A stretch of 64,000 nucleotides of DNA. It comes from Limnanthes douglasii subsp. nivea. Lineage: Eukaryota > Streptophyta > Magnoliopsida > Brassicales > Limnanthaceae. A program made the translations under genes and the position numbers. Shown piece after piece: positions 36,766 to 48,850 of this stretch; positions within the stretch are counted from its first letter, which is position 1, and each line of letters starts with the position of its first letter. The notes beneath the pieces are model-generated. The model made no database searches. It had not been told where the DNA came from and saw only the letters and a list, made by a program, of their open reading frames with translations. Location of the stretch: the NCBI GenBank assembly GCA_036936605.1, contig JAUPFV010000002.1:127146376-127210375 (forward strand), written 5' to 3'.

Positions 36766-37979
36766 CACGTCACAGCCACGTCTATATACACCTGTCAATT
36801 CATAATAGGTGTGGAATAAAGTTTGTTAGACGGTTATAACAGAATAAAACATGTAGAGATTGGATACCCATGTAATTAAGTAATTGTTAGCATATTAATG
36901 TAAACTCTTTAAAATGAGGCTTATATCTTTTTAAAAAAATTAATCATATTTTTGTAATTTAAAAAATTTGACACTATCGTTTTGTTTGCTTGATTCTAAT
37001 CTTTTATTTTGGCTAAATATTTGTAAAAAAATTCTTTTAACACCTCTCATGGTTAATCATTTTGGAACCTAATTTTTTTGAGAATGTGTGGTAACCCTGT
37101 TTCTTTTTCTTTTTTATATTCGATACGAAACTCTTGCAGTCTATTGATTACTTCTAAATTTTCTTGATAGGTAGAGCCTTCTAATGGGCCTTATATCTTT
37201 TGTGAATAGTGAAAAAATCTGATCAATATGTGACACACAATTCTTATTTTCCTTTTCAAAACGCACTTGTGTATCTATTTCCTTTATTGAACTTACTCTT
37301 AATAAAAGTGAAAGGTTTTTCTCTATTTGGATGGGTATTTTTTTTCGTTTGATGGGTTAGAAGGAGAATGAAAGACAAATAAAGGAACAAACCAAAATTT
37401 GAGGAAGGATATTGGATTCAAGTATAATATCGGGATGCCTAATGTTGTTAGATAATTGAATTTTACGAATACATTTTATTTTTGATTTTTCTAATTAATT
37501 ATGAATATTTAATTTCTTTTTAGCAAGAAGATTTGATATGGTTTCTTATTTAAAACATGAAGCAAAAGGTCCATATTTGTTTTCTTTCATTATGTAGAGA
37601 ATTGAAGTGATCATATATGAAATAAGATTATTATTTTAAGAATAACGATATTATATTATAATAACGTTATTAGAATTTTCAAACTTGCGGTTAATTTTGC
37701 TACTCGCTGCTAATACTTAAAGTTGGTATATAATAGATGTTGAGTCACTAATATATTTAAAAAACTTGTTTATTTACGCATTTTTTAACACTCATAAATT
37801 AAAAACAAATAAAAAGAAGCAAATGTGGTTTAATAATATTTCTATTAAGATTCTTGAACACTTTATATTTCGTTTGAAAAAGTAATATTAGTCTATATCA
37901 AGTGAAAGAAGATCGTTCGACGATGTCAGTTATATCCAATTTCAGATTAAAAAATCTATCAAGTGAAATGTTTTTAAAC
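36766..37979. other. AT-rich spacer, nothing recognised
   Basis: Low-complexity AT-rich DNA with no supported coding frame, RNA gene or repeat family. Confidence 0.5.
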
Positions 37980-37984
37980 CACAC

Positions 37985-38097
37985 AAGGTGACGGGCTCAG
38001 CCGAGAAAGCGTATGTAGAGGGACTCGAACTCATGACCTTTTGGTCATAAGAATGTCATACTCAATCAAATCGACTACCCCCTTGGGGGCAACAACA
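37985..38097 (-). mobile_element. tRNA-derived SINE-like fragment
   Basis: On the minus strand a pol III A-box-like 'tagtcgatttg' is followed ~30 bp later by a perfect B-box core 'gttcgagtc' (gagttcgagtccctct). It continues into a non-tRNA body (tctcggctgagcccgtc). The D and anticodon arms do not fold as a functional tRNA, so a SINE head is more likely. Right and left limits are approximate. Confidence 0.5.
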
Positions 38098-38825
38098 ATC
38101 GTTGGTTTAAAAAACGGCTAAGTTACGAGAACAATGTTTTAATGTTGTTTACCATCTTTGAATTCTAAACCATATCTAGTAAGCTACAATAACACATTTA
38201 AAATATATTTTATTAATGTTATTTTCAATCTTTGATTAAAACCATATCTATTAAAATAGTAGCACAAAAAAAAGACAAGAGAAACTCTCCCAATAACATA
38301 TTGCTCTCTCAAATCTATTATAATCTCTCTTAAGAATAACTCTAATCGATTAAGCGTCCATTTGGTTTTTGTCTCACCAGTGTTGGTTATTGCTTTTTTG
38401 TATGCCTTTTCCCCCTCTCTCTTTGGTTATATACAGGTAACACTATCTTTGATTTTGGAACTCGTTAAGAAGGTTGGTGTAGGTCCCGGCGTCCGCATTT
38501 GGAGAAGCTTTATTCATTCTATGAGGGATCTCATCCCTATCGAAGGTGATTGCAATGCAGGTGTCTATCCAATTATCTTTTTTTTTGGTGGTATCCGGAT
38601 TTTGCATTTACCTTTACTTCCTCTGGTGAAGAGGCGAACTGCCGTAATCAGTGGTCTCCGTGGTACGCCGTACTCTTCTTCTCTTATCTTCTTTTTACAA
38701 GTTATATTTTCGCGCTTATCAGTCTAATCCAATTAATTACTCATTCTTCAGTTTTTTTAGTTAGTGTTATTTTTGAAAAAAGGTGGGCTCTCCTCTCATA
38801 TATAGTTAAAGAAGTATAACCATAC
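38098..38825. other. Spacer with an unassigned open frame
   Basis: A hydrophobic 121-residue frame (38,362-38,727) overlaps another frame (38,550-38,819). Neither has a motif I recognise, and there is no supporting start context or splice model. Confidence 0.3.
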
Positions 38826-39030
38826 CTCAAAAGAGATAGCCGAGTTAGTACAGTAGATGAGCTCGTGACCCAAAGGTCATGCGCTCGACTTCTTCTACAA
38901 ACACTTTCTTAGTTTGAACCTGTCATCTTGTATGGTTTACCTTCTGACATTGGTTTCCAAGATATTGCGTCAAACTGAGGGTTTACCATGTGCGCACGAG
39001 TTGAGTAGCGGCTGCGAGTTCTCTCTAAAA
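38826..39030 (+). mobile_element. tRNA-derived SINE-like element
   Basis: Plus-strand 'tagccgagttag' (A-box-like) and 'gcgctcgacttc' (B-box-like) are ~35 bp apart. They are followed by a body ending 'gtgcgcacgagttgagtagc' and 'ggctgcgagttctctctaaa'. The order matches plant tRNA-related SINEs of the Au type. A target duplication was not found by eye. Confidence 0.5.
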
Positions 39031-39639
39031 AATAGTATAACCATACTCTGCATGGTCCTATAGGTATTACCCACCATTATCCTGTTCTTAAATTCTATAT
39101 CACAGTTTCTATAAATATATTATTATCTTTTTAATTAATGATGAGTTAATTAAGAATCTATTTGGTGGTTTCGTTACCAAATCTATAATTAAAGATTTTA
39201 TTATATTGTTTTGTTTTTGGTTTCTAAGAATGGTGTTTTGGAACGCTCGCAAACAAGTAGAATAAATTATTTTTACTAATGGAATTATGAATTCTTATAG
39301 TCTTAATTTTCATGTTCCCTTATTTCTTACGTCAAATTATGTTTATAGACATGAGTGTCGTCCTCTGTATGTAGATCCATAACCAATTTCGGCATCATGT
39401 TGTAATTTTCCTTAGATTGGTCTTCTAAATTTCAACGCTATTCGTCTGATATTTCCTCTGATCCAGACTCTAGTCATCGTTTGCCTTCTTTTTGAGAGGT
39501 CAATGAGGTTTTCAGTAATGAGGAGGTGGATTTAACTCCCAAGAGGCTCCTCCTTTCTGGAGACTTGGCTAATGGTATTTTGAATTTCTCCTCCGGCATG
39601 ACCATCACCTCACTCATTTTAAGTTTTTCCTTACGATTA

Positions 39640-41700
39640 TTGCTTGATATCTTAGGGGTCTTAATAACCCTATTAGGAAAAAAGATGTTACTGATATTAT
39701 TATGAGTAATAGTATCTCCATTTTAATTTTAGTAGAATGCAAAGTCTAAAATAATAAAGTTGACTTCATCATCAAAACTATGACCTCTTTTTTAGTATTT
39801 CATTACTAATCACTCTTCTCACCCTTTCTGTAGGATTTAGATTATCTGGAACCCTAGTGTCATTACAATCACTAGATTGTCCCAATTCCCTTCATGTATT
39901 CAGTGTATGACCAAATTACATAACCACCCATCCTCGAGGTTAAACAGTATATCTTCCCTGGACTATGAAATTCGGTGACATATAGTACTTTGACTTTCAA
40001 AAGTCCGCTGGTAGTTCCTACACTATTACTTTTTCTTAAAGTTAGTCCACCAGATCCTTTGATCCATGAGAACCTCCCACATGTCACTATAGTCACCAGA
40101 ATGTTGTATAACGACTCGTCCCTTAACTTTAGGTACGATTTTTCCATTTTACTAAAATCCTTGTTGGCATCGGTGTTGCTAAAGTGACAACTTTTGTTGA
40201 CTCAACACCAATTAAATAATTTATATGTGTTACTTAATTAAATAAATAGTGACGAAAGCCTTATGAACTTATATAAATTTATTCTTCTTCTTCATAATCC
40301 ATTCTAGTAAAAGAATCCCAACTCTTCATCCTCCATTAATGTCTAGTAGTTCTACATCTTGTTTGTGTATCGTTGAAGACTAGGTGTGTTGAATTTAAAA
40401 TTAAGATTAATTATCATTCTAGCGAGTAAAATGGCGAATGAGTAAGAAAAAAGAACCACCTAGTACAAGTTTCTTCCCTAACTTATAAAAACCCCAAAAT
40501 CTGCATTTTTTATTCTATAAACCCTAAAATCTAGACATGAATCTCATAAAATTGCAAATTAGGAAATTCTCTAGTGCGCGCTCCTTTTTTTCCTTAGGAT
40601 TTCTGTTAGAAAACATTCAACGACGATGAATCCAATAGAGAAATACGAAACCTTTTGCCAGAATTAAATCTGTTTTGAGGACCTTCTTTCTTTCTCTGTC
40701 TAGATTTTGCTGAGAAAAGATAGAAGTAAAATAAAGAAAGAGAAAAGTATAAAAAACTGGTAAAACTAGATGAAAAAATTGTACTGCGTGATTTCTTAAA
40801 ATGTGACGACAAAAAAATTAAACTTTTTTTTCGTTTATATGTAAAATTTTAATATTTTAAAAAGAGAAAATGAGAGAAAAGGAGAGAAAAAGCGTGGCAA
40901 ATAGTTTTTTTTAAGAGAGAGAAGAGAGATAGAGGAGAGTTACAGTTATCTACAACGCATTCAATGGTATTTACGTATTCTATTCCTTCTTAATTTGCAA
41001 ATTTCAAATATCGGATTTATTTATATGCCTGAAACGATGTTTTGTAAGATTTTTGCAGTTTCATATATCGGATTTAATTTGCAAATTTCTAATTTTTGAT
41101 GTCCTTTTCTCACTTTGGATTCCTCCGCTCCTCTGATCAAACCACTATCACCCTAAATCTCGCCACCTCCCCGTCAAAACAAGAAGAAACCATTCAAATG
41201 ATTTAATATGTGGAAATTGTAAATTCTTTTTAAAACTATTATTGTTAACAGTTGGAACCTTGCTACAAACTCTAAAAGGAAGAATAGTGTTTCCTCAAGC
41301 TAAACAACTTCAACTTGAGCTTGCTTCTCTCACTCGTAAGGGATATAGTTTTATTAGTTATAGAGTTTTTAAAGCGCAACATATCCTATTACGATCCCAA
41401 ACACATCTCACTCAAGATCCTCTCAACCCTGACCTCGTCTCCAAGGAGGTTGAGGCTTCCGAGTCTTACACCTTTCTTAGTTGAGCTGAAATCCTTTCTC
41501 AAACAAAATCCAGAGAAAATTGGATAAAACATTAATGTATAAACACTAAATTCTTTCATAATAGTATTAAAAATCGTTTATTGTAACAAGATTATCTCAA
41601 TCAATAACGAACAATGAGTAATGGTCTCCACCCGATCTAGTGTTTCTAAGGTCATTGTGAACTAAGTTGACAAACAAGCTATCCTCTTCGGCACATAAGT
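39640..41700 (+). pseudogene. L1-type LINE ORF2 remnant in two pieces
   Basis: At 39,645-39,960 broken frames read LRGLNNPIRKKDV, ISILILVEC and NKVDFIIKTM, like the endonuclease start of plant L1 ORF2 (usual form RGLNNP...ILVLLETKV). At 41,240-41,690 broken frames read DPLNPDLVSKEVEASE, KSRENWIKH, NTKFFHNSIKNRL and NKIISINNEQ, the linker that precedes RT in plant LINEs. The ~1.3 kb between them (39,970-41,240) is longer than expected and includes AT-rich DNA and a GA-rich run (40,860-40,940), so an insertion or rearrangement is likely. RT itself is not seen. Confidence 0.65.
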
Positions 41701-41739
41701 TGAGTGTATTTGTTTGGGTGATCATAATTAGTACATGTC

Positions 41740-43930
41740 ATTCTATTTATTAGAACCTATTATTGATGAAGAACCTTCAGCTCTTATACATATGAACCAT
41801 AAGGGAATATGACCTTATGAGGGTTCCCCATAGTTTTTAGTAATTTTATACCTAATGACTAGTATATGAGATAAATGTCTAGTTAATATGAAATTATTAA
41901 CGTTTTTATTTTATATTTATATATACTTGATACTCTCATTTTAAATATTTAACATTTGTTTTTATTAAATAAACAAAATTTAAAACTCTTCGTATTCTAA
42001 CCTCATTTCTCGTGATCACCACATCGTATCCCTTAATTCTCACCTTAATCCAATAATTATAATTTAAATTTATTTTCTATATAAAGGCTTCAAGGTTTGC
42101 CTTTAACTTTTCTTTGAGATCATCTCTATCTCCATAATTATATTTTACAAAAAATAGCTTGTATCCCTCCATCCATAAAAATCCAAGTCGTTTTGTTTAA
42201 ATTTCAAAATAAATTAAAGGTACATATTTTTGTTTTTTATACTTGTTCTTTAATAGTATAGGAAGAGGCAAAATTCAAGAAACTTATATACCTCTTCGTG
42301 AAGAAATTCATTCTAAAAGTATAGACGAATCTGATTCCCAAAATAATCAACATAGTGGATCGTTTGGAAGTTTAGAGTATACTAATGGCAGGTCGTTTGG
42401 CAACGATAATGATTATATTAAAAATCTATCTAAAGATAGTGACAAAAAAATCTAAATGGAACAAAATTTAGTATTCCTACCATGTCAAAAAGGTTAGTGC
42501 TTTAGAATGAAACTAAAGATGTTGTTCTCCTATAAACATTAAAAATAAACACTTCTTCGTCATTTAATCAACCTATCATTTAATGTCCTTCAACAATTGA
42601 TATTGGTAACGCTATTCAATATATAACTTTTCTAGACAACTTGTTCTCTTCATTACCTCACCTTATATTTATGTTAACAAACCGGAAAAAGTGGAGCTTC
42701 TTTATAATTGGGGTATTCACGAATACGTTTTTATTAGACTCTCAAAGAAAATATAATTTTTTAATCACAAGAAAGATAACAAAGTATATTTTTTCTACTA
42801 TCCTCTATTTGGGGTTTTAGTTTTACACTCCACCCACTGATCATAGAATACTTCAAATATGTCGGAATTTGTCATACAACTTAACCCAAATGGTTGGAAA
42901 AATTTAATTGGCATCATATTAGTCTATAATATCCTTAGGATTCCAATAACTATCAAATATATTTAATTTCACTATAAAATTCAAAAGTCCAAGACAAGCC
43001 TCTTTATTCACTTACTTTCGTTTGTTTTGGTCGGCTCGTTAAGATTTTAGATTCGAATCATGACTACAAGTGATGATTTTTTTGTAACTAGCCTATGGGA
43101 ATCATACAATATGAGAAGTAAAATTTTAATCACCATACGAACGTTTAGTTCATCCTTTTTAATATGTTACTAAGATTTATTATTTGTCTGATTATTAGTT
43201 ATTCCTTGTCTAACTAAAAAATTCTTGAATTTGGAATGTGATCCTCGTATTCTAAAAGAGTTTTCACAAGCTTCTTGTGAGTATTGAAAATACTATCATC
43301 GCCTTTTGTTCATAAAACAATTTAACTTTGTCTGGCATTTGGGTATTGAAAGGTTTTGAAATGTCTCCTCAAGAAAAAATGATTATATAGAAATTTGAAG
43401 TTGATTACACTAAAGATAATATTAACAAATCTTTGTTTCAACGTATTACTGTTGAAGACCTTGTTTCATAGGTGTATTGTCCTTGTTTTATCTTCTTACT
43501 TTGACTTTATATTTTATTTTATTCTTTTTTAATGTCAAAGTACACTTCTAATTGGATACTATCTCGTGTCGTTCTAACTAAATAATTTAAACATCATCAT
43601 TGATTTTGTTATCTTATACTTTTTTGGTCATCAAATGACGTATATTTTCCATCTATATAAATTATGTCAAACTTCTTTATTATTATCCTTATTTTTGTTT
43701 CTATTTTTTAATTATTTGTTTTAGTTAGTCAACTTTGTTTGAGTTTGTCAACAATTATAAATTATTTTCTTATATTAAAGCCACGATATGGGTAAATGTA
43801 TAGATTTTGAGCCTTGGCTTATTGCCATATTAGTGTTTGAACCAATGGTAATACCATGGTATAGGAAATTGTGTACCCTATGGGGAGTGCATTATAGTAA
43901 TGTTCATGTGTGATACAAAATCCTTTACGA
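41740..43930 (+). pseudogene. Older plus-strand transposon gene, uninterrupted copy (copy 2)
   Basis: Promoter/leader block with TATATAAAG at 42,078-42,086, a splice-like 'taatagtatag/gaag' near 42,260, then a 70-residue open stretch to 42,455 rich in Ser, Asp and Asn (DESDSQNNQHSGSFGS). Broken frames follow, containing HSTH.S..., QLNPNGWKNLIGI and FKSPRQASLFTYF, close to the plant gypsy-type transposon domain (usual pattern QL.PN.WR...G). The two halves of this copy are found apart at 24.8-25.4/35.5-36.4 kb and 44.6-45.2/51.4-52.9 kb, each split by a Tat-like element. It is probably the antisense ORF of another gypsy family. Confidence 0.55.
42078..42086 (+). promoter_or_regulatory. TATA box of the older transposon gene (copy 2)
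   Basis: TATATAAAG in a block conserved between three copies (25,016 and 44,797 are the others, the last as CATATAAAG). Confidence 0.5.
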
Positions 43931-44569
43931 TAAGCGCAACACTGTATTTATAGTGCTATTCTAGAATTAATCCAAACTCTAGGAATGAATGAGATGTATA
44001 TTTGTGTCCAAGTGAGATTCATGCAAGAACGAGTTAGTTAAAAATATTATGAATTCACCTCATAATTATATAAGTTATACTACTATTTTTATATAATGTC
44101 GTAAAAGATCATGGAAGTATTCATAAAACTCTTGAGTATTAGTTGAACACGTCAATTTAATCTGTTTTGTCCAACTAAGGTTATAATTCCTGTACTTGGA
44201 TCATCATAGTACTTGAAACAATTCTTTTCTCTTGAGTCTTGATATATCTTACTTGATCAGCTTACATCATATCTAAGTCGTCAAATAGCTTCTTCCTTGA
44301 TTGTGCATATCCTTTATTTTATCTCATCAACATAGTCTTTGTATCAAGGTTGTCATAATATTTGGTAAAAGTCTTCCCTTCAAACAGGATATCCCCTTGA
44401 ACATACAAATTGGGTTTATTTTTTTGGTCCGTCGTCATTAATGCATGACATTCTATTTATTACAACCTATTATCGATGAAGAACATTCACCTCTTATATA
44501 AGGACATATGAACCATAAATGAATATGACCTTATCAGGAATCCACATAGTGTTTTTGTAATTTTATGCT
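43931..44569. other. Spacer; right part repeats 41,740-41,830
   Basis: 44,440-44,560 matches 41,740-41,860 ('acattctatttattacaacctatta', 'gaacattcacctctta', 'aatatgaccttat'), showing that another copy of the promoter block begins here. The first half holds nothing I recognise. Confidence 0.45.
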
Positions 44570-45180
44570 TACTAACTAGTATATGACATACATGTTTTGT
44601 TAATATGAAACTATTAAATTGTTTCCCTTCTGTTTTAATCCATATGCGACACTCTCGCTGCAAATACTTAACCTATATTTTTATTCAATAAAAAAAGATT
44701 AAAACTCTTCGAATTCCAACCTTATTTCTTGTGATCACCAAATCGTACCCCTTCATTCTTACCTGAATCTAATATTTATAATTCACAACTATTGTCCATA
44801 TAAAGGTTTTGAGGTTTTCTTTTAAATTTTCCACGAGACCTTCTTTCTCTAAATTGACTCTTTCTATAATTTATTTTACAAAAAATAGCTTATATACCTG
44901 TTTATGTAAAACTCAAAGTCGTACCGTTTACATTTCGAAGTAAAATTAAAGATAAAACTCTTTATTTTTTATAGTTATTATTGTTTGATTTTATAGGGAA
45001 AGGGAAAAGTCACGAATCTGTTATATCCATTTGTGAAAAAATAATATCTAAAAGTATAGAACGGTTTTATTTCTAAAATCTTCAACATAGTGAAACTCTG
45101 GGAAGTTTATATTATACTATTGAAAGTTTGTCTGACAATGACAGTGGTCCTACTAAGAATCTATACTCATAAATTTTAAC
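44570..45180 (+). promoter_or_regulatory. Promoter/leader block, copy 3
   Basis: Same order of shared words as copies 1 and 2, with CATATAAAG at 44,797-44,805. The block stops at ~45,180, at nearly the same alignment point as copy 1, where Tat-like element B begins. Confidence 0.55.
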
Positions 45181-46439
45181 ACTTTTATTGTGTTAAATGT
45201 TCCAATCGTTTATTGCATGAATTGTCGACAGTTTATGGGTAAAAGAGTAAGTAACTAGATTAGTTACATCATTGAGTAAATTACATTGATCTTTAACATT
45301 AAATTTATTCATTTAACTTTACAAGGATCTTTCGATAACATTTTTCTATAATTTTTTTGGCTCTCTAGTAGTTAATATCAACATCAGTTACCCCCATACT
45401 CTTTTTCAAGACTGTTGAATAATGACTAAATTTTTTTGGGCTGCTTTGAATTAAAATCATCAACCGTCCCTGAAAATTGTCATGTTCTCTTTACATCTTC
45501 CACAAAAACTTTCGGATGATTGCTTCAAATATTTTTTATGTTTATTATGAGAATTAACCTCGAAATTATATGTAATCTATCTGAATTTGATATGAATATA
45601 CATGTGGTTATTTCAATCATTTATCTGAGTAACGACCAAAAATTAAAGGAGTACCCGTGGTATGCATACGGTGTGCTATTAACTCTGACAACTTACACGT
45701 GTCACTCTACTTTAGAGTAGGCAACCGTTTGTCGATTTGTATTTCTACCTATACTAGACGTCAACCCTTTATTTCTCTTCTCACTTTCCTCTTCACTAAT
45801 TCCTCTATAAATATTCTTTATACATTAATATTTTTATTACACACAAATCCTAGTGATAGAAAAAGAAAGATGCATGAAAGATTTTACACCACTGTCACCT
45901 TCATCTAAAACCACAAACTTCCCCGACTCATATTTATTGCTTTATTGGCTAACTTGTAGATCTTTATTCATTTTAATTTATGAAAAAACCAAATCCTAAT
46001 AAAAAAATCCATTTTTGGCATCTACGATTACTTCAGTATTACTGAGAGGGCTGCTAAATATCGATCATCAGGCCTGATAGATAACTTACCAAAGATTTCA
46101 ACTCGGACCACTGTATATAGATCATTCAATCATGACCAAAACGCATCTAGGTATCAAAATCCTACAAACATATTCCTTAAAACTTGTTCACAACAATCCC
46201 CTCAACAATAAAAAAAACTAAATCGCCTCGAAACCTCACAAAAGCATTCTTTGTCCACACTTCAACTCCTCCTCAAATTAATCGCAAAGAGACACAAAAT
46301 AAAAATTCTAAAATAACACCATAATCATATTCTCCTACTACTACAATCCTTCTTCAGATTAACCGCAAAAGGACGAGTCAAATTCATTCAGAAACTCATT
46401 CTCACAATAAACAACTTCCTCGAGGAAGCGCATTTATAG

Positions 46440-48660
46440 TCATGAGAGATTCTGAGGACATCAACAATTTATAGAATCTTGCATCTTTTCCTCCAGAGAA
46501 GGAGATGGTTGTGACAAACAAAGAGTCGCAAGAAACTCTTTCGGAGATCAACCTACAAAAAACAACAACTTCCAACTAATTCAGAAGGTGCTACTAGCAA
46601 CACTACCCTTCCTCAACTTCGAGATGAAGCCTCTGAGGAAGATGTTGAACCAGATTCGAGGACAAAGACATCTAACATTAAAAATAAATAGAATTTTGTT
46701 CCCTTAGAGTACGAGGATAAAGTTTCAAAGAATCGGCACCAAAGGAAAAAGAAAAGAAGAATAAAGAACCGGTCGAGTTACCCGAGGACATTGTTGCTAA
46801 CTTGAGTGTATATCTAAAACACGTCCTCCCTGAGTATCTTATTGCACTTAAAAATATGCAATACGAGTACTAAAATTAATCCAATAAGGATAATTTAGAA
46901 AAATTACGGGCCTTTCAGATAATACAAAAATTTGTCTACCTGAAGTGAGAGAGACTCCACTCTCTTGCGAAGAAAATGAACTTGTGGTCTATCTTGAGAT
47001 CATAAATTGGGGCCTTCAATTTTTTTATGATCCAATAATAATTCAATAATTTGAGATCATTGACTTGTGTCCTATACAAGCAATTCAAACCTCTGGTTCA
47101 CTCTGTTTTCCAGCATAATGGCTTCAAGACGTAGGAAAATTCCCTTCTCAATCAAAGAATTCATCGCACTTACTGGCCTTTTTAAAAATTTGGAGCTTTC
47201 ATTCTATTATTTGACGCTTGGAGATTCCTTCAAGCTAATTAATGATTTCCTTGAAGCTGAAAAAATCTAGAAACAGAGAAGTTTCCTTATCTCTGGAGGG
47301 TGGGAAAATGGAAATGATATTACCCAAGAGAAGCCTTTGAAGCTCAATCTTATATGGTAAAGCACCAATAAGTGATCCAATCTCCTTTACGTTTATTTCA
47401 AGATAATTATGTTTCAAGTCTTTTATTTTATTATTGTTTGTAGAAATATCGAGGCGATACAACATTAAAAAACTCCCGTTAAAGATACTTTGGCCAAACT
47501 TTATGTGTGGGTAGAAAAAACACGGGGCAATGAATTTCACGGTGGCTTTCAAACTATGAATTTTGTCAACAACTATCTATAGAGGTTATCTTCAGATTCT
47601 ATCATCCCAAATGACAAATTAATGGATTCCCCCAAATTAGGAGATGTTGTTAAAAGGCTAGTAGGTCTTGGAGCACGCATCATACTACATGTTCGGAACA
47701 GATCGTAAAGTCACTTGGCTCCAAAGAAAAAGAAGAAAAAAGCACGGGGTAGCTCTTCCTCAAACCTGAAACCAAAAAAGACTTAAAGGAAGAAAAAAAA
47801 GAAAAACAATGATATTAATCTCCCAATCATCGAAGAAGGAACTGCATGGGAACCTTCAAGAAAAAGAAACCTTCTTCGAGAACCCCTCCACCAACTGTCA
47901 CATACAATATTATTGATATATATCCTCCAAATCCAAACCTAAATGCCGAGAAGATAGAATTAATGCAAGAAATAGTTGAAATATACAACCAAGGGTTACA
48001 ACCAAACAAACAACTATACAAAGAGGTGAAATCGGCGCAAAGTAAATTGGAAATTCTTACAAAATAATGTTCTCCGGTGGAAAAAATAAGTTATTTATAA
48101 AAATAGGTTGAAAGACATCTGTGCTCAACATATCCTCAAACAATTTCAATCTTTTCAATCTGACATATTAGAATTTCGCATAAGAGCCATCCAAATTAAA
48201 CGCTGTCTGAATGCAATTAATGATCCATAAAAAGAAAAATTGAATTCTACCCATCAAACATAACTAGATGAGCATAAGGTAAAATATGAGGCTGAGATAA
48301 ACGAAGAAATTATGAAGTACTCATCCTTGAATAAGTTTCTTGATAAAAGTGAGGAAGAAAGGAAAAGAGCAATTGAAGATTTGGAAAAAATCAAGATAAA
48401 ATCTAACGAATAAAAACGTCTTGTGGTCAAAGTCGCAGAGGACCAAAGCAGACTGGATAACATTACAGCTTTAAAAAATGCTGAAGAACAATCAACAATC
48501 TTTTTGCTTCTTGAATTCCATGGAGAATTTATGAAGGAAAATTTATCATATTTCTGGAAATTAATTCAACTACAATGAAGCCCAGAGAAGCTTTTGAAAT
48601 TTCCTCATCAGAATCATTTAAAGAAACTGAAACTGACGAGGAAGGGAGCTGCTCATAACT
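46440..48660 (+). pseudogene. Antisense ORF of element B: gypsy-type transposon protein remnant
   Basis: Broken plus-strand frames parallel element A: ELPEDIVANLSVYLKHVLPEYL near 46,780 (partly readable), then 47,067-47,270 (MASRRRKIPFSIKEFIALTG, FYYLTLGDSFKLINDFLEAE) and SFLISGGWENGND, the 'putative gypsy type transposon' domain. Next come 47,846-48,067 (a polar stretch) and a charged coiled coil up to ~48,480 (FLDKSEEERKRAIEDLEK). Frames change at least three times. Confidence 0.6.
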
Positions 48661-48850
48661 CTGGTAATTGTTTTTTATTTATAATTGTAAATGTAAGTGT
48701 GGCACCTCGTGAAAACCTTCTCGCGCCACCGGGAGAGGAAATAGTATGCCACTTATAAAAGAAACTATAAAATCATAGTAGTAAAAAACAATATTCCCAA
48801 CAGAGCTTCAAATGGTCAATGTTCCATGGTTGTTGTAGAAGTCTCCCCTC

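Noticed and set aside
37985..38097. Functional tRNA gene
   Set aside because: A and B boxes are present but the cloverleaf stems do not pair convincingly, and the sequence continues into a SINE body.
38362..38819. Two overlapping plus-strand frames with hydrophobic stretches
   Set aside because: No recognisable motif, no matching splice model, and both overlap in different frames. Could be part of an unknown gene but not supportable.
38826..38900. Functional tRNA gene (plus strand)
   Set aside because: A-box has a mismatch, B-box is weak and stems do not form; better as a SINE head.
39872..40147. Minus-strand 91-residue frame with a Gly/Lys-rich start
   Set aside because: Opposite strand to the LINE remnant it overlaps; no domain seen.
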